Shown: positions 23,701 through 34,103 of the stretch, piece by piece
How the letters are laid out: every line of letters starts with the position of its first letter
Position numbering within the stretch: the first letter of the stretch is position 1
Assembly: GCA_900617975.1 (NCBI GenBank)
Contig: UZAE01000028.1
Location: 1 to 52,635 of the forward strand
Direction of reading: 5' to 3'
Length of the DNA stretch: 52,635 nt
Source of the DNA: Rodentolepis nana
Taxonomy: Eukaryota; Platyhelminthes; Cestoda; Cyclophyllidea; Hymenolepididae
Notes under the pieces: model-generated
Database searches by the model: none
Told to the model about the DNA's origin: nothing
Seen by the model: only the letters and a program-made list of their open reading frames with translations
Translations under genes and position numbers: made by a program

Positions 23701-23757
23701 TTTTCTAACCCTATTAAGCCTTTTAAGAGCTTGTTTTACCTTCTGAAATGTTGTCAT
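8472..23757 (-). CDS. NDRG-family protein (N-myc downstream-regulated, alpha/beta-hydrolase-like), 13 exons
   Basis: The spliced coding sequence is about 399 codons (family usually 350-395), on the minus strand, with exons listed separately. All exon phases agree across the joins. Recognisable family blocks in order: the N-terminal beta strand (GITYTVLRK), the 'kPAIl..hd.G' block (KQPAIVSVADLGG), PGQEEGA as in 'HvdAPGQEeGA', the nucleophile elbow VLFGEGLGANMLARVA (family 'iGiGvGAgani L.r.A'), VLGAVLIHC, then CPILFIAG ('CPvlLvvGd') and PEKVAESLRYFLQGLGL ('pgKl.EaFkyFlQGmGy'). As in other NDRG proteins the elbow has no serine nucleophile (GEGLG), so it is expected to be non-catalytic. Family members act in differentiation, stress response and trafficking. 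The Ser/Pro/Arg-rich tail includes RRQMS, a plausible basophilic-kinase site. An insert of about 20 residues rich in Lys and Ser (EDLEKSKNSTSKGDKP) follows PGQEEGA. Divergence is high, so the exact subfamily is open. Confidence 0.85.
11188..11239 (-). CDS. NDRG-like gene, exon 12
   Basis: 52 nt, acceptor ATTTTAG, donor G|GTGAGT. Encodes PEKVAESLRYFLQGLGL, the diagnostic final helix of the NDRG domain. Begins in phase 0, ends with one base that continues into exon 13. Confidence 0.92.
12712..12862 (-). CDS. NDRG-like gene, exon 11
   Basis: 151 nt, acceptor TTAAAAG, donor AAAAG|GTAATA. Encodes CPILFIAGKQWANLSRHRLL and a further 30 residues, the beta strand and helix that in this family read 'CPvlLvvGd...' before the final helix. 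The first base completes an Arg codon started by exon 10. Confidence 0.92.
13541..13845 (+). mobile_element. SINE-like retroelement, diverged copy in NDRG intron
   Basis: Same order of blocks as the copy at 3313 (GATAGACTTAC head, CGGCAGTTGACTTCTGAC, pyrimidine tract, GAAGCCCGAAGTCAATTAAA tail). The head lacks the CACGTGGTGCACC block and the body has many substitutions, so it looks older than the others. Possible imperfect target duplication around TTGATCCGCG and TTATCCGC. Confidence 0.8.
14373..14420 (-). CDS. NDRG-like gene, exon 10 (tentative)
   Basis: 48 nt. Chosen because it is the only piece found whose start (one base) and end (two bases) match exons 9 and 11 and which stays open. It encodes RVREAPHSNFKLPSQ, at the place of the family's 'yn.RrDL.ieR' segment. 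The acceptor (AAAGAAAG) and donor (CG|GTGGCA) are weak, so boundaries may move. Confidence 0.55.
14678..14697. repeat. TA dinucleotide microsatellite
   Basis: About ten TA units in an NDRG intron, close to exon 9. A shorter TA run lies at about 18008-18020. Confidence 0.9.
14760..14875 (-). CDS. NDRG-like gene, exon 9
   Basis: 116 nt, acceptor ATACCTTTAG, donor ACA|GTGAGT. Encodes 38 residues including AEAEFRDRLHNKLNLNNV and KKLSIVYE, aligning with the family's 'vq.yR.hi....n..Nl.lf...Yn' helices. Confidence 0.88.
16961..17038 (-). CDS. NDRG-like gene, exon 8
   Basis: 78 nt, phase 0 at both ends, acceptor TTCCTTCAG, donor TCT|GTAGGT. Encodes MQQWRANNLPTEPYTERQII plus DHRFKS, matching the cap-domain entry ('gW.dW...k') by position. 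Confidence 0.78.
17928..18002 (-). CDS. NDRG-like gene, exon 7
   Basis: 75 nt, acceptor TATGACAG. Encodes CLDEEIVLGAVLIHCCGVFL followed by GRLAG; VLGAVLIHC corresponds to 'veGLvLin'. Phase 0 requires the donor GGT|GTGAAA. A donor two bases upstream (GCAG|GTGTGA) looks as good by consensus but breaks the frame to exon 8, so this edge is slightly uncertain. Confidence 0.85.
18088..18148 (-). CDS. NDRG-like gene, exon 6 (nucleophile elbow)
   Basis: 61 nt, acceptor CATAATAG, donor GCA|GTAAGT. Encodes LLRVVLFGEGLGANMLARVA. GEGLG stands where active hydrolases have G-x-S-x-G, so no nucleophile is present, as is usual for NDRG proteins. Confidence 0.92.
18487..18799 (+). mobile_element. SINE-like retroelement in NDRG intron
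   Basis: Full-length copy: TAGACTTACCTCCACGTG head, GGCAGTTGACCTCTGACTTC middle, pyrimidine-rich stretch, then tail AGTCAACTAAAGGGCTAATG... ending GAAATAAATGA. Antisense to the NDRG gene. No clear target-site duplication, suggesting an older insertion. Confidence 0.85.
19362..19427 (-). CDS. NDRG-like gene, exon 5
   Basis: 66 nt, acceptor ATATTTTAG, donor TCA|GTAAGT. Encodes QASMPKFSDMAVDVLEILKK L, matching the family's 'ypsmdqlae.i..vl..f' helix. Starts with one base and ends with two, both fitting the neighbours. Confidence 0.88.
19906..20056 (-). CDS. NDRG-like gene, exon 4
   Basis: 151 nt, acceptor with a strong pyrimidine tract (TTTCTTTCGTATCTAG), donor CAA|GTATGC. Encodes RDYATFLSLPPMKTLLTRCQ and then WIVIILPGQEEGA, the family's 'scF..ff...m.ei...f...hvdaPGQEeGA' block. 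It ends in a Lys/Ser-rich stretch not typical of vertebrate members. Joins exon 3 as G|AG. Confidence 0.92.
20987..21849. repeat. Large imperfect inverted repeat in NDRG intron 3
   Basis: The left arm (about 20987-21230) and the right arm (about 21612-21849) are reverse complements over roughly 240 bases. By eye about four of five positions match, with small gaps. The outer ends match as GTTTCTC..GAAAA (left) against TTTTCAAGAGAAAC (right). The strongest shared blocks are AATGTCAAGAGTGATCAC, CCTGTTCCATCAAGAT, CCTGTTTGATTCGTATTTAA and CATTAAGTCT-type stretches. The spacer is about 380 bp. It may be a foldback or MITE-like element or a local inverted duplication. I see no clear target-site duplication. 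Confidence 0.85.
22297..22354 (-). CDS. NDRG-like gene, exon 3
   Basis: 58 nt, acceptor TTACTTTAG, donor CTG|GTAAGT. Encodes TNENPKQPAIVSVADLGGT, the 'kPailtyhD.Gln' strand block. Ends in phase 1. Confidence 0.9.
22659..22709 (-). CDS. NDRG-like gene, exon 2
   Basis: 51 nt, acceptor GTTTTTAG, donor AAG|GTTTGT. Encodes KTNITAKSGITYTVLRK, matching the family's first beta hairpin ('vet.yGsv.vtv.G'). Phase 0 at both ends. Confidence 0.85.
23740..23757 (-). CDS. NDRG-like gene, exon 1 (tentative start, 6 codons)
   Basis: ATG at 23755-23757 opens MTTFQK and runs into a donor AAG|GTAAAA that fits exon 2 in phase 0. It is the first suitable ATG-plus-donor found upstream, and such a short first coding exon is unusual, so the true start could lie elsewhere. 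Confidence 0.5.
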
Positions 23758-26700
23758 TGCGAAGGAAAATATTTTAGTGGTCTATGTATTTAGATTTGTT
23801 TTATTTTGGCAGAAATGTTGGCATTTCAGGATTTTCGACTTTTTAAGGCAAAATGATGTTTCTGGTGTTTCATTTTGCCGAATTAAGCTTCTCGTTTAAT
23901 GCGTTCTATATGGTATTGATTTGTGATTGCCTGAGATGTCTATGTGCGGAAGACCGCACTTGCCTCCATGCAACGCACCTTTTTACCTGTCTAATTTCTT
24001 TGTACATGCACGATATTGTTGCGCTCTCAACAAGCTGTGATTTCGGAATTCAAAATTTACTTGTTCTTGGTATTAACATATTTTGAGGATTAGTTAATTA
24101 TTTTCTATTTAGTTCAATTTATTAATTTACTATATGTAGCGAAGCTAAGGTCACTAGTGAAACAGCAAAATTGTCCATTTTAAGATATTTTCTGACCGAC
24201 GGTGTGACTGTTTTTCAATTAATACCCCATTCCATTTTAGATGTTTGTCCGATTCATATTAGTCAAACGGGAGTTGGCGAACTGAAGTTATATAACTAAC
24301 ACATCTCTGAGACGACTGCTTCAAAGAAAGAATTTATTTATATAATTTGACTTTAAGATGAATTCTCTCGTTTTTACTTCTTATTGCATGCGCTAGAAAT
24401 ACTTTATTGGCAAAATATTCTCATAATTGAACGCATCTTCGACCAAGCATTTATTATTTACTGTAACAAAGATTATCCACTGTCCTTTGATCGAGAATAT
24501 TATTTTTACCCTTCTGTGCCTATTGCTTTCTCTTCCCATTACATGGCAGATATTTTAATTCAAATTACTTGTCAAAGTAACTCAGCCATCTCAAATCAGG
24601 AACCATTCATTTATATTCTATGGCCTGCCATGTTTTTTTTCAATTAAATAATTACATAGTTGATACTTTCATAGGCTTTTCGACTAACATTTCTTCTTTA
24701 AATAATATATTCAACTTTAAAGAAGCTCGAAGTGATTTAAAAGATTAATAAAGGAGCAAGACTTCCACCCTGCGTTGGTAGTTCCGAAGCTCAAATAATC
24801 CATCCGCAAAAATGCAAGTACTGTTTTCAAAGGGAATCGAATAGTGTCGGTTCACTAATTCGTTTGCAGCAGATTAAATTGCGTGCCATCGATATGACCT
24901 TGGGCTAACTCACAAACTTTTTTAGGCATTGATTACTTTCGGAACTCTTATCAAATATAGCTGTATAATTGCAGGAATAATAATTGCTCTCAAGTGTGAA
25001 TACTTGAATACATTAGCTTGATAAATCAGGGGAATAATAGGCTAACAAAGCTTTAACCCAATTGGCTCTATTTGGCCATTTGGCATTTTTTAAATCTGAG
25101 CAAATTCCACTATCTACTAGATTGATGTATCGCCTTGGAAATGTTGAAAACCTGATATCACTTTGAATGGGTAAATCACTTCCCAAAGATAATTTCCAAG
25201 TCCCCCATTCCTTTCTTCACACTAGTTTATCAACAGTTATTCGATATTGGGTTCATGGAATGATCTTCAGCTTTCAATGTTACTTCTTGGAAACCTTAAT
25301 GCTGTTAATAGAGTGACTGCATTTCTTTAATCTAAGCTAAAGCTCTGAATAGCTGTGGAAGGTCAACTAAGAAAAGAATGAGATGGGGTTAATGGCAGCT
25401 TATTTTACTGAAGTATACCCGTAATCAAAAAGCAGAAACTAGAATTAAGTGGGAGGAAAGACTAAAAATGACAAGTATTCAATAATGGAGGAAGTTAAAT
25501 CAATGAATCACTTATGGGGTTGGGTCATACATTGAACGAGGTAAAAGAGATAATCACACCGAGTTAAGCACTCATTTAATAGTTGCAATCATATCAGTCC
25601 AGTTGCCACAGCTAGGTAAGACCTATTGTGGTGTCCCAATCTTAGCGTTCATCCATTTTACCTTACGACGAACTCATGACCTCAAAAATTTATGCCTCCC
25701 CATGCTTGGCCACCACTAAATACTTATAGATTTTATGCGATTTCACGAGTCCTACTTTAGACTAATTTGCTCCGTTCAGAAGTATCCTCACTAACTTCAT
25801 ATGCTGATGTTACTACGTGTCTACTACAGGGCTTACGATGCTTGTATCGAGGCCGAACGATGTCAAATATTGTCGTTCGTTGATATTTTATTTAAGTGGT
25901 TATGAAATATAAATTAAACTGATGTTTTAACTTTAAGCGTTACTTGAATAGCAGTTTATCCTACTAGGAAAACCAATATTAAATAGATTATAGGAGAATA
26001 TCTCACCCCCCCCCCCTACTTAGTAGTTGGTAGATGTGCTCTAGTTTCACAGTAAGATAAAGTCTTTGTAGAGAAGAATGCGGCAAGAAATTGGCTATAA
26101 CTGCATCCTTTAAATAGGCCGCCCACTTAAAGAGCCAAGAATAAATGGAAGGATATATTCGGAATTCTATCATGCGCAGTATCTGATTAAAATTTCGAAA
26201 TTGGTTATATCTAGTGAATTTCTGTATTGGTTAACAATTAGTATTAATCGTCATGTTTACGATGCTTGAAAGTTGAACGACCGAAATAAAACGAATTTAA
26301 CTTGAGAAAACTCATACTTGATGGAAAGATCTAATGGCATAGAAAAAGGAAATAGCCCCTGTTGTGGCTGAAGATATTAAAGGTATCCAAACTGAAAATT
26401 ATGCCGGAAACATTATGGAAATGCATAAAAACGAGAATACACATGAAAATATTTAATTCTAAATATGTATTTTAAGATAGATAAAATTTCACTAATATTA
26501 AACCACATAGATTTGCCATAGAATTCCCAACTTTATGCTTGATATCCAGGAAACTCAAGACAATCATCACTTCTCCATTTCAGATAAATAATTCGTTTAA
26601 ATTACTGAATCAATTGACTTGTGCTAAAGACTACTTGCTTAGGTTCTATTAAGCTCTCTTAAATTGGTTGGAAATTTAACGCCAAATAGAAAGCCTGCGT
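23758..26700. other. Intergenic between divergent NDRG and USP genes
   Basis: The NDRG gene runs left and the first USP gene runs right, so both promoters should lie here. Open frames at 23853-24086 and 24384-24647 have no recognisable domains. A run of 11 C lies at 26006-26016. No other structure seen. Confidence 0.45.
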
Positions 26701-26714
26701 GATACTTCCGCTGA

Positions 26715-26808
26715 CCAATAGTCACAGACTGCAATTTCAGTGGTTTGTCATTCTTAGCATACATGTTCAGTTTCACCAATCAGAAGCGGTAATTTTTCCT
26801 CAACCAAT
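26715..26808 (+). promoter_or_regulatory. CCAAT-box cluster upstream of USP gene 1
   Basis: Three forward CCAAT pentamers at 26715-26719, 26776-26780 (within CACCAATCAG) and 26804-26808 (within AACCAATTAAAG), 69-162 bases before the ATG. CACCAATC recurs before USP gene 2. No TATA box is visible in the expected place. Function is inferred from motif and position only. Confidence 0.5.
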
Positions 26809-26876
26809 TAAAGTTCACTTAGAGCTGACCAAGTGATGTGCGCAATTGGCAGTGCTTTATTTGCAACCGCGTTGAC

Positions 26877-27356
26877 ATGTCCGATACTAAGAAGGCTAGG
26901 AGAGTTCTTTTTCCTATTGATTCAAGTGAAAATTGTGAACGTGCTTTCAATTGGTTTAAAGCAAACTTACGAAAACCTGACGATATCATCTTCTTCATTC
27001 ATGTAATCGAGCCCGTCTACACAACTCCAGCAATCGGACTGGCTATGGAATCTCCTCCTATGGTGGTTGATGATATGACAAGAGTTATGGAAGAGAGCAT
27101 TGCGTGTGGCAAGAAGCTCGGTCAAAAATATATGCAACTTGCTAAAGACGAGAAACTGGAATGCAAAGCTTTCCTTCATGTGGACACCAAACCCGGCGCT
27201 GCAATTTGTAAATCGGCAATTGATCATGGAGCTGATATCATCGTGATTGGATCTCGTGGTCTTGGAGCGATTAAACGCACACTTCTTGGTAGTGTGAGTG
27301 ATTATATTGTGCACAATGCTTCTCTCCCTGTTGCGATTATTCCTCCAAATGTTTAG
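26877..27356 (+). CDS. Universal stress protein (UspA family), paralog 1
   Basis: Intronless, 159 residues, a single UspA domain of typical length. Beta-1 reads RRVLFPIDSSENC (residues 9-20) with the conserved Asp at 15. Strand 2 is DIIFFIHVIEP. The nucleotide-binding motif G-2x-G-9x-G-S is complete: Gly125, Gly128, Gly138, Ser139 in GSRGLGAIKRTLLGS, followed by SDYIVHNASLPVAIIPP. ATP-binding USPs act as cytosolic stress-response and signalling proteins; the precise role here is unknown. I chose the ATG at 26877 because the in-frame extension upstream has no ATG. An out-of-frame ATG at 26836 would make an overlapping upstream reading frame of about 56 codons if transcribed. The same family recurs at 35257 and 44923 on the same strand. 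Confidence 0.96.
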   Translation: MSDTKKARRVLFPIDSSENCERAFNWFKANLRKPDDIIFFIHVIEPVYTTPAIGLAMESPPMVVDDMTRVMEESIACGKKLGQKYMQLAKDEKLECKAFLHVDTKPGAAICKSAIDHGADIIVIGSRGLGAIKRTLLGSVSDYIVHNASLPVAIIPPNV

Positions 27357-30300
27357 AACAGAATACTTAAATGTCTCACTTTTATTCATATCATGTTATC
27401 CCATTACCATTGCTATATTTCTTGATTGATAGTAAAAAACACTTGCGGATAAGAGCTTACATAATCCTATTTTATTCAATTATCTTGTTGAATTAATCCT
27501 AGTGTATACACGGTTTTGGTCTTATTGTAAATGGTTAAAATCACGTGACTTTTTAACTTTCACGTAAACAAGTGGTGTCCTCAAATTTGGTCAGTTGGAG
27601 CGACTCAGTTATTGTTGCTCTGATGGATGCTTCATTGCCAATTATTTCGGAATCGGCCTAAGGATTTGTCAGTTATAGTTGTTCTCCTTGGCATTTAAGG
27701 CTTATGAAGTCCAAGAATTTGAAATTCTTGGTTCGGGGCGTTTATTTATTACTTTGAACTTTGTTCCAGCGTTTAGATTTGTATTCCATTTTTACCGGAC
27801 GATAAGTATCTGTAACTCTCACGCTTGTTATTGGTCATTAGCTATACTGAAGGTACAAAACTTCCTCTTTTACATACATACATGACTTTATTATCTTTGA
27901 TGGCGATGTGATTTGTTCAATAAGGGTTGACACTTTCCTCGTAACCATGAAAATAAACTCCCATATAAATATCATTATCTTTACCGGACTTTGTCCCTCG
28001 TTTATGTAGTAGTTATGCGAATTAGTATTGCTTATTTATAACTTCATATTCGAGCACAATTTTAAATGAGCCTTCCTTTTGTTTCGGGCTTTTTTTTCTG
28101 AATGCAAATTTCAACAAAATCTTCCTATAGTCATATCTCTTAAAAGCGGTTTTCTTGGGTCTTCGAATGTGCATCGAGTTTTAGTAGATAGCTATTTAAC
28201 TCCATTGAGCCGAAAGGCCATGCCTAGACAAGAATGAAATGAGCTCAATGCCTACTTAAATCTGCACTCCCTACTAAATGATCGAAATTCCCTTTGTTCA
28301 TAACGCGATTAGCTGCTCAAAATGTTTTATTTTCCGTTCACTTCTTAGAACGTGTTTACTTTGGTGCTTATTGTGCTTTTCCTCGGATTAACATTAATTT
28401 GCTTTCAGGTGATATGGCAACAGCGTGCATTTTTTACTTGTCTTAAAGTGCAACATCCTAAAATAAAAAAAGCTCCCTGGAGGTTTAATTGAGCGCTTAC
28501 CCGGAGTCACGTACCATTCTGTTTTTACTACTTTTAAATGCAAATATAATGTTAATTCACTTTCCTAAATTCCTGTGAACTCTTTTCTCTAGTCCATCCT
28601 GATTATTCTAAAATTGATAAATTCAAAGAAATGTGCAATATTTCCAGCTATTTCAGTAGGCTGAATTAATCCGTTTGTTAATAAATTCATTTTTCACTTT
28701 TCTTAAAAATAAAATAAGCGAATGTTTTTCTTTTTAACACCTTTCTCCTACTATGTGCTAGTTTTGCATTCTCATTTACGTGCCTATTGGTTTGGCTGTG
28801 TTATTTGCAATTGACCCAATTGAGGTGAGAGTAGTTCACCTTTCTTGTTAATTTGCAGGTAAAGTTCATTCTTGCTATGTTTCTATATTTTGTGTGCCCT
28901 GGCTGCTGTAGTGGTCTACCAGCATTGGCAACTGAATCCAGTACTTCAAGAATAAAACCGTCTGGGTTTTACGAACTATTTTTTATTGCATCGAGTTTTG
29001 CCCTAATTCGAAGTAGGACTTTCGTCAACTAATCTTGTATTTCATGTTAAAACGGGCTATAACTTGCTCCCTATTAATTTTTTTTCCAAAATAATTTGGC
29101 CTTTTGTACTTTTGGCAAACTTTCAGTTCGTGATTGTTTGTAAGGGTCCTATAGGTTTGTATACATTACGAATGAGGAAATTATATCTATTGAGTCGATA
29201 GCTTGCTATTATTTGCTTTGACGAGACGCAGATTATGAAGTTCTTCTACTGCGAAATGTATAACATTCTTATTTCTCAGATCATTCTACATCGTTGCAAG
29301 TTCTCGACTATTTGAAAAAGACATGATTTAAAATGACATAACCCACTCTTTTTGATAGAACAAGGTGCTTAACAAACACTGAACACCACGAACAAGCATT
29401 TACTGTGATTCATAGGGCGAATCGTGAAATTTGAACTTTGGGGTGTTGATTGGCCCATTTAGTAAAAATCGTACAACTTGGCTCAGAAATCAATTAAAGT
29501 AGGACTCTGATACGTTAATTTTGCACTCTGCTCTATTTTGATCCAAATATTTCAGCTTCTCCTCACAATTGAAAGTCTCATTTCTTGATTATAATGTAAT
29601 CAATGACAACGATTGTTATTGTGAATGAAATTATCTCTCTATCACATCGTGACTAACTCCGTGAGCACCTTAGTTCTAAATATTCGTTTACAAAAAGCGA
29701 CCATAATTAGGTTAAACACTAACGAGTCCGACCTCGTCTTTACACACGAATACGAGGTTTATATTGCGTGAGCAGCATGTTTGAAAAGGGTTAGGAATGT
29801 TTAGAACCACAGACTATATTTTTTTCATAACTCCCCTGGAGGCGAATTTTTATGGAACACGCGATCGCTTCTTTCTCCTTTATTGATTGTCGTTCAAATG
29901 TTTCAATGGCCAAAATACGGCAATATTTATTGATTTATAGGCCTATTGTTCTGCTTATAGAAAGCAGATGTTTAGGCTTTTGATAGTAAACATAGCAGGT
30001 TCGAAATAATTTCAACTTAAATTCCAAGGCGCCCAAAAAAGGATATGCCATTTGAAAACTATGACCATGATGACTGCGTGGCTATATGGATTAAAAGTGT
30101 TAAATTTGAGTGAATATAGTAGTGAATCTATCTAGCCACTGCTAATCAAATGGAACGATTGACATGTCGATTTCATATTTGGTACAGCTGTTTCCGTTTT
30201 TAACTGTTAATGCCAATTGGAAGTGCTTAGTGTACTCATAATTGATTACGATTAGCAAAGTGAATATTCAAATGGTATTAGAAGATCTTTTTTCCAACAG

Positions 30301-30731
30301 ATACTTGATCATCATAGTTCCCTTTATAATTTTAAAAGTATTCTTTTAAATGGGGTTATGATAAACCTGGATATATAATTTACGGCCAAAACGAAACAAT
30401 AGATGTGCAATTTAAGAGTAAGCAAATAAACGCCAATGTTACCTTTTTGCATGTGATTATGTTGAGGTCTATCTTTAGTGCCTACTTGTCAATAATGGAG
30501 TCAATCTATAGCAATTTAATTAGCATAATAAAATTTCCCCTCAAAGTTTGCAATGTGTTTATTATAACAGTGTAAATGTCCCACAACTTCACAAATTGAA
30601 AAATAACGCGGGAGTAAGATGTCTCTCCTCAAGTTATGCCCAGTAAAGGCCCATAAATTTTGTACATTTTAACATTTATGCGAAATTATCAATAGATGAA
30701 AATAAAATTTAAATATGTGTGAGACTCTTAC
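27357..30731. other. Intergenic, no confident gene
   Basis: Contains the 3' UTR of USP gene 1; the nearest clear AATAAA is at about 27952. A plus-strand frame open from about 28861 to 29030 (starting after TTTGCAG) gives a hydrophobic peptide with no recognised domain and is not called. Nothing else is supported. Confidence 0.4.
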
Positions 30732-31871
30732 CTATTTCATTTTAGAATAAAAATAGTCCAAAGCCTCCCTAGTAGAGCTTTCTAGCGTAACTTTTAGATG
30801 TTCAATGAGCCTGGAATTTCGTTGGGTGTTTCCTGGAATGCTCCAAACTAAGGTTTCATAGAAGTTCTTTATTTTCAAGTTGTTAGGGGGCCAAGAGCAT
30901 TTCGGGTTCCCTAGTTTCAGTGAGTGTCAGGGACAGGGATGTATCCGATGACACATCTTCATGAATGTGAACTAGGGAAAATTGTTCTTATGAAAGCTGA
31001 GCAATTGTAGATCATCCCGAATTTTCGTTTCAAACAACTTTCACTGGACTAGGGTCATTTAACGCTGAGTAAGGCATCGTTCGATGCATTAAAAGAAACA
31101 TGCCTACACGAGCCATCAAGGAAGTTGATATTGTTCGAGACTTTCCCCAGCCACTATGATTTTTGGATTCGGTTTAGAAGTAAGCGTATCAGAAGTAGGC
31201 ATGTGTTTTTGCTTTGCGAAGGCTTTCTAACGCTTGGGAGTCCATTTGATTTGCTATTTTTTCCCATCTACTTTCTCAAAGAACTTCAAATATCAGGTAG
31301 TGCAGGCAGAGATTTACTGCTAAATATCTCTTAATTGATGGAAATGTTAGCTTTGGTACCATATAAGAGCTTAAGATACTTTCTGTTTGACAGAAGGATT
31401 CGGCTGTGCTATGCATTGTATGGAGTAAAGCATAGATATAGAGATCTTTTGTGGATATGTCGTCAGACTCATAGTGAGTTTCATTCGCCATTCCAACTTG
31501 TCTGACCGATTTATTTATATCTTTACGTTAGGATTTCCTTTATTCGTTTTAACCAGATCTTCGTTTAGACTCCAGTGATGGAAATTATGTTTCTGAATTG
31601 TTCTTCGGTTAAGATGCTCAAATTATATTTACACAACGAAGACATTTTCAATGCATGTAAGAAGCACTAATTCATTGAGTTAAGCTTAGATTGTCCTTCT
31701 ATTCGTGCAAACCCCTGGAAATTTCTTAGCCAATAGCTGTATATCTTTTATTATTTTATATATCATTACTTTTAAGTCAATACGATTAAAGGGCATAGCA
31801 CTTTCAAAGGAAGACCACATTGTAGGGTCTATCAATGCCTTAAAGTAATATGCTATAGCAAGAAAATTCAC
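30732..31871 (-). pseudogene. Degenerate coding region of unknown type
   Basis: Several minus-strand open segments lie in order but in different frames, separated by stops: 31871-31686 (ends AKKFPGVCTNRRTI), about 31640-31500 (contains LTEEQFRNIISITGV, then stops), 31491-31276 (contains NETHYESDDISTKDLYIYAL), about 31200-31110 (contains KPNPKIIVAGESLEQYQLP), about 30968-30888 (contains HEDVSSDTSLSLTLTE) and 30847-30732 (contains RLIEHLKVTLESSTREALDY and ends in TAG). Composition is protein-like and not random AT sequence. The LTEEQF segment vaguely recalls a retroelement Gag, but this is not firm. Alternatives are a decayed gene or real small exons; the last segment follows a fair acceptor (CTATGAAACCTTAG). 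Confidence 0.3.
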
Positions 31872-34103
31872 AAATTTAGTGGGGTGCTGGTTTACATATC
31901 CTTCTTCTCTCTGTTTATTTGAGTCAAGCTTTATGCACTCTTTTACCCCAATATCTAATATCTAATTATCCTTATCATGCTTCAGTGCGTTGCTGCTTAG
32001 AGGGGGTTGTAACTGGGAGTTGGTTTCCTATATCTCTTGGCATCTCAGGAATAAGTTTTCGACTCGCCCTATCCTCTTGTTAAAGAATTATTGCTAAGAT
32101 CGGGGATGCATTGATGGCCAAACATCCCCAAGCTATCTGAAGTAAAAGAGAAAGAGCATTACTCATCGGCTCCCTTGCCCCCGGACCCCTGTTCTTTTTG
32201 CGAGGTTGTTACATTGATTCAGGAAACAATTTCACGTTTAAACGTTATTTTCACTACAAAAGGTAAGAAAACATAAAACAAAATGCTAATATTGCCAAGG
32301 AAGAAAATGCTTCATAATTTGTCCATTTTCATTACCCTCTTGGGATGAAAAAAATTTGACTGAATTTCTGCTTTAATAGATGATTTCAGTTATAAATATT
32401 TACGTCGCAGTTTCATTCGCCTGCTGAATTTTTTTTTAAAAATTTTTCTACTCTTTTTAGCATTAAATGTGAGAAATTTCACAGTCGGTCAAGTACGACC
32501 TCGAGAAAAAACATTGAATAATCACATAAGACTCGATTGTTGCAAAAGTAGTAATGAAATCACCCCTTGGCATGTACTCACAAGAATCTACACTCTGTTG
32601 AAATAGTTTCAGTTAGTGGAATAACCTGGGAACGTGTCCAGATAGAATTTCTTCATTTGATTCTTGTTTTACTAAGGCTCACATTGGATGCAGTGTCATT
32701 CGATTCGCTTTGCCATGAATTCATAAGATAAACAAAAACAACCATTTAACTGTGTAGTTGCCTGATGGAAAGCTTGCCAGCCAAATCAGAGGTAACCTCT
32801 TCGATACTTATCAGGACACCTCTAGCGAAGTGAATGGCCGGTCAAAATGGTTAATTCCGATGAAAAGCGGAGTTACTTATTAAAAGTCCTCCAGCTAACT
32901 TTGGTTGGAATATTGTATTTTAGAGTTAGTTTCGTATTTATAATTTCATTACAGAAGATTGGAAGTTTAACGTGATTTGGGGTGGGGGAGGGGGGGGGGT
33001 GTAATAAATACAATTTGCAGAGAAATTATTGAGAGATCATCTTACATTGTAGTATTTCAGTATACGTGTTAGAGAGCATCATTTATAAGCTTTTATGACT
33101 GCAGATAGTTCGCGCCCGACTTAAAGTCAGGCGGAAGAAGATGTTAACAAAACCGACGAATTGCAATTATGGCATTCAGATCATGAAAAATTCAGTCATT
33201 GAGGAAAACCAATTAACATAGACCACGAATACATTCGTAGCCGTCGGTAGTGAAAACCTGCGTTTTATTAAATCGAATTGGTTGCCAAGGGGAACACGAA
33301 GAGTAATTCATCAAGGCTGGTAAGGTCAGAATATATCCCTTGTGAGGGTACTGAGGTACAAAGTAATTTTCATTCATTATTTATATTTTCTACAAGCTAA
33401 CATTTAAAATACCTTCATTTATCAATATCACAATAGGTTTGTTTTTTAACCAAACTTTTGAGAATTTTGACGAAATTAGTCATTTTAGATTGGATAGTTC
33501 AAAGATTCATTTTCGTTATTGACAACAAATTAATGCAGTCATTTTTAAGCTTTATTTCTTTTCCTAAGACCGCTATGCTTTCGTATTTATAGTAGATTTT
33601 TATGAAACTTTTGATATCTCATAGATTGTTATACATGAATAATAAATTACTATTATCTGTGACGGAATTACAAAGTACAGTTAAACATGTTTTCTTCAGA
33701 ATCTTTTGAGCCTTGTGTAATTGTTGGTCCTAGCCACAAATAATATTCCTTTCTCCTGCTTTAATGGAAGAAATATAAAATCAATTAAGTCAGTTTTGTT
33801 AAACTTTTCGCTTACTAAAACAAAATGACTACTTAAATAAATCTGTTAGTAGAATTGTTTAAACCCATTTTAGCATAATGAGCTTTTGGATTTTCAGTGG
33901 GCGAGCTATTAATTATTCAGTGAGTTCCTGAGTCAATTTGAATTGCACATGCAGGCGGAGTGTACCATGTATGACGACATCAATAACTATCAATTATAAA
34001 ATCGAAAATAAAATACCTTTGGAATCCTAAGGTGCTGGGTGTTTAATATCACATTACCAATGCTAAAATTGTTACAAAACGCTTTTACACCTTTATTAAC
34101 CAG
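31872..34103. other. Intergenic, no confident gene
   Basis: Mostly AT-rich. A possible plus-strand micro-exon at 32758-32791 (acceptor AACTGTGTAG, donor GAG|GTAACC, encoding LPDGKLASQIR) has no partner exons. A G-rich patch with ten consecutive G lies at 32990-32999. A slightly GC-richer patch at 33105-33320 has no open frame. Confidence 0.35.

Noticed and set aside
28861..29030. Plus-strand frame after TTTGCAG encoding a hydrophobic, Cys-rich peptide
   Set aside because: Single segment without partner exons; composition can arise by chance.
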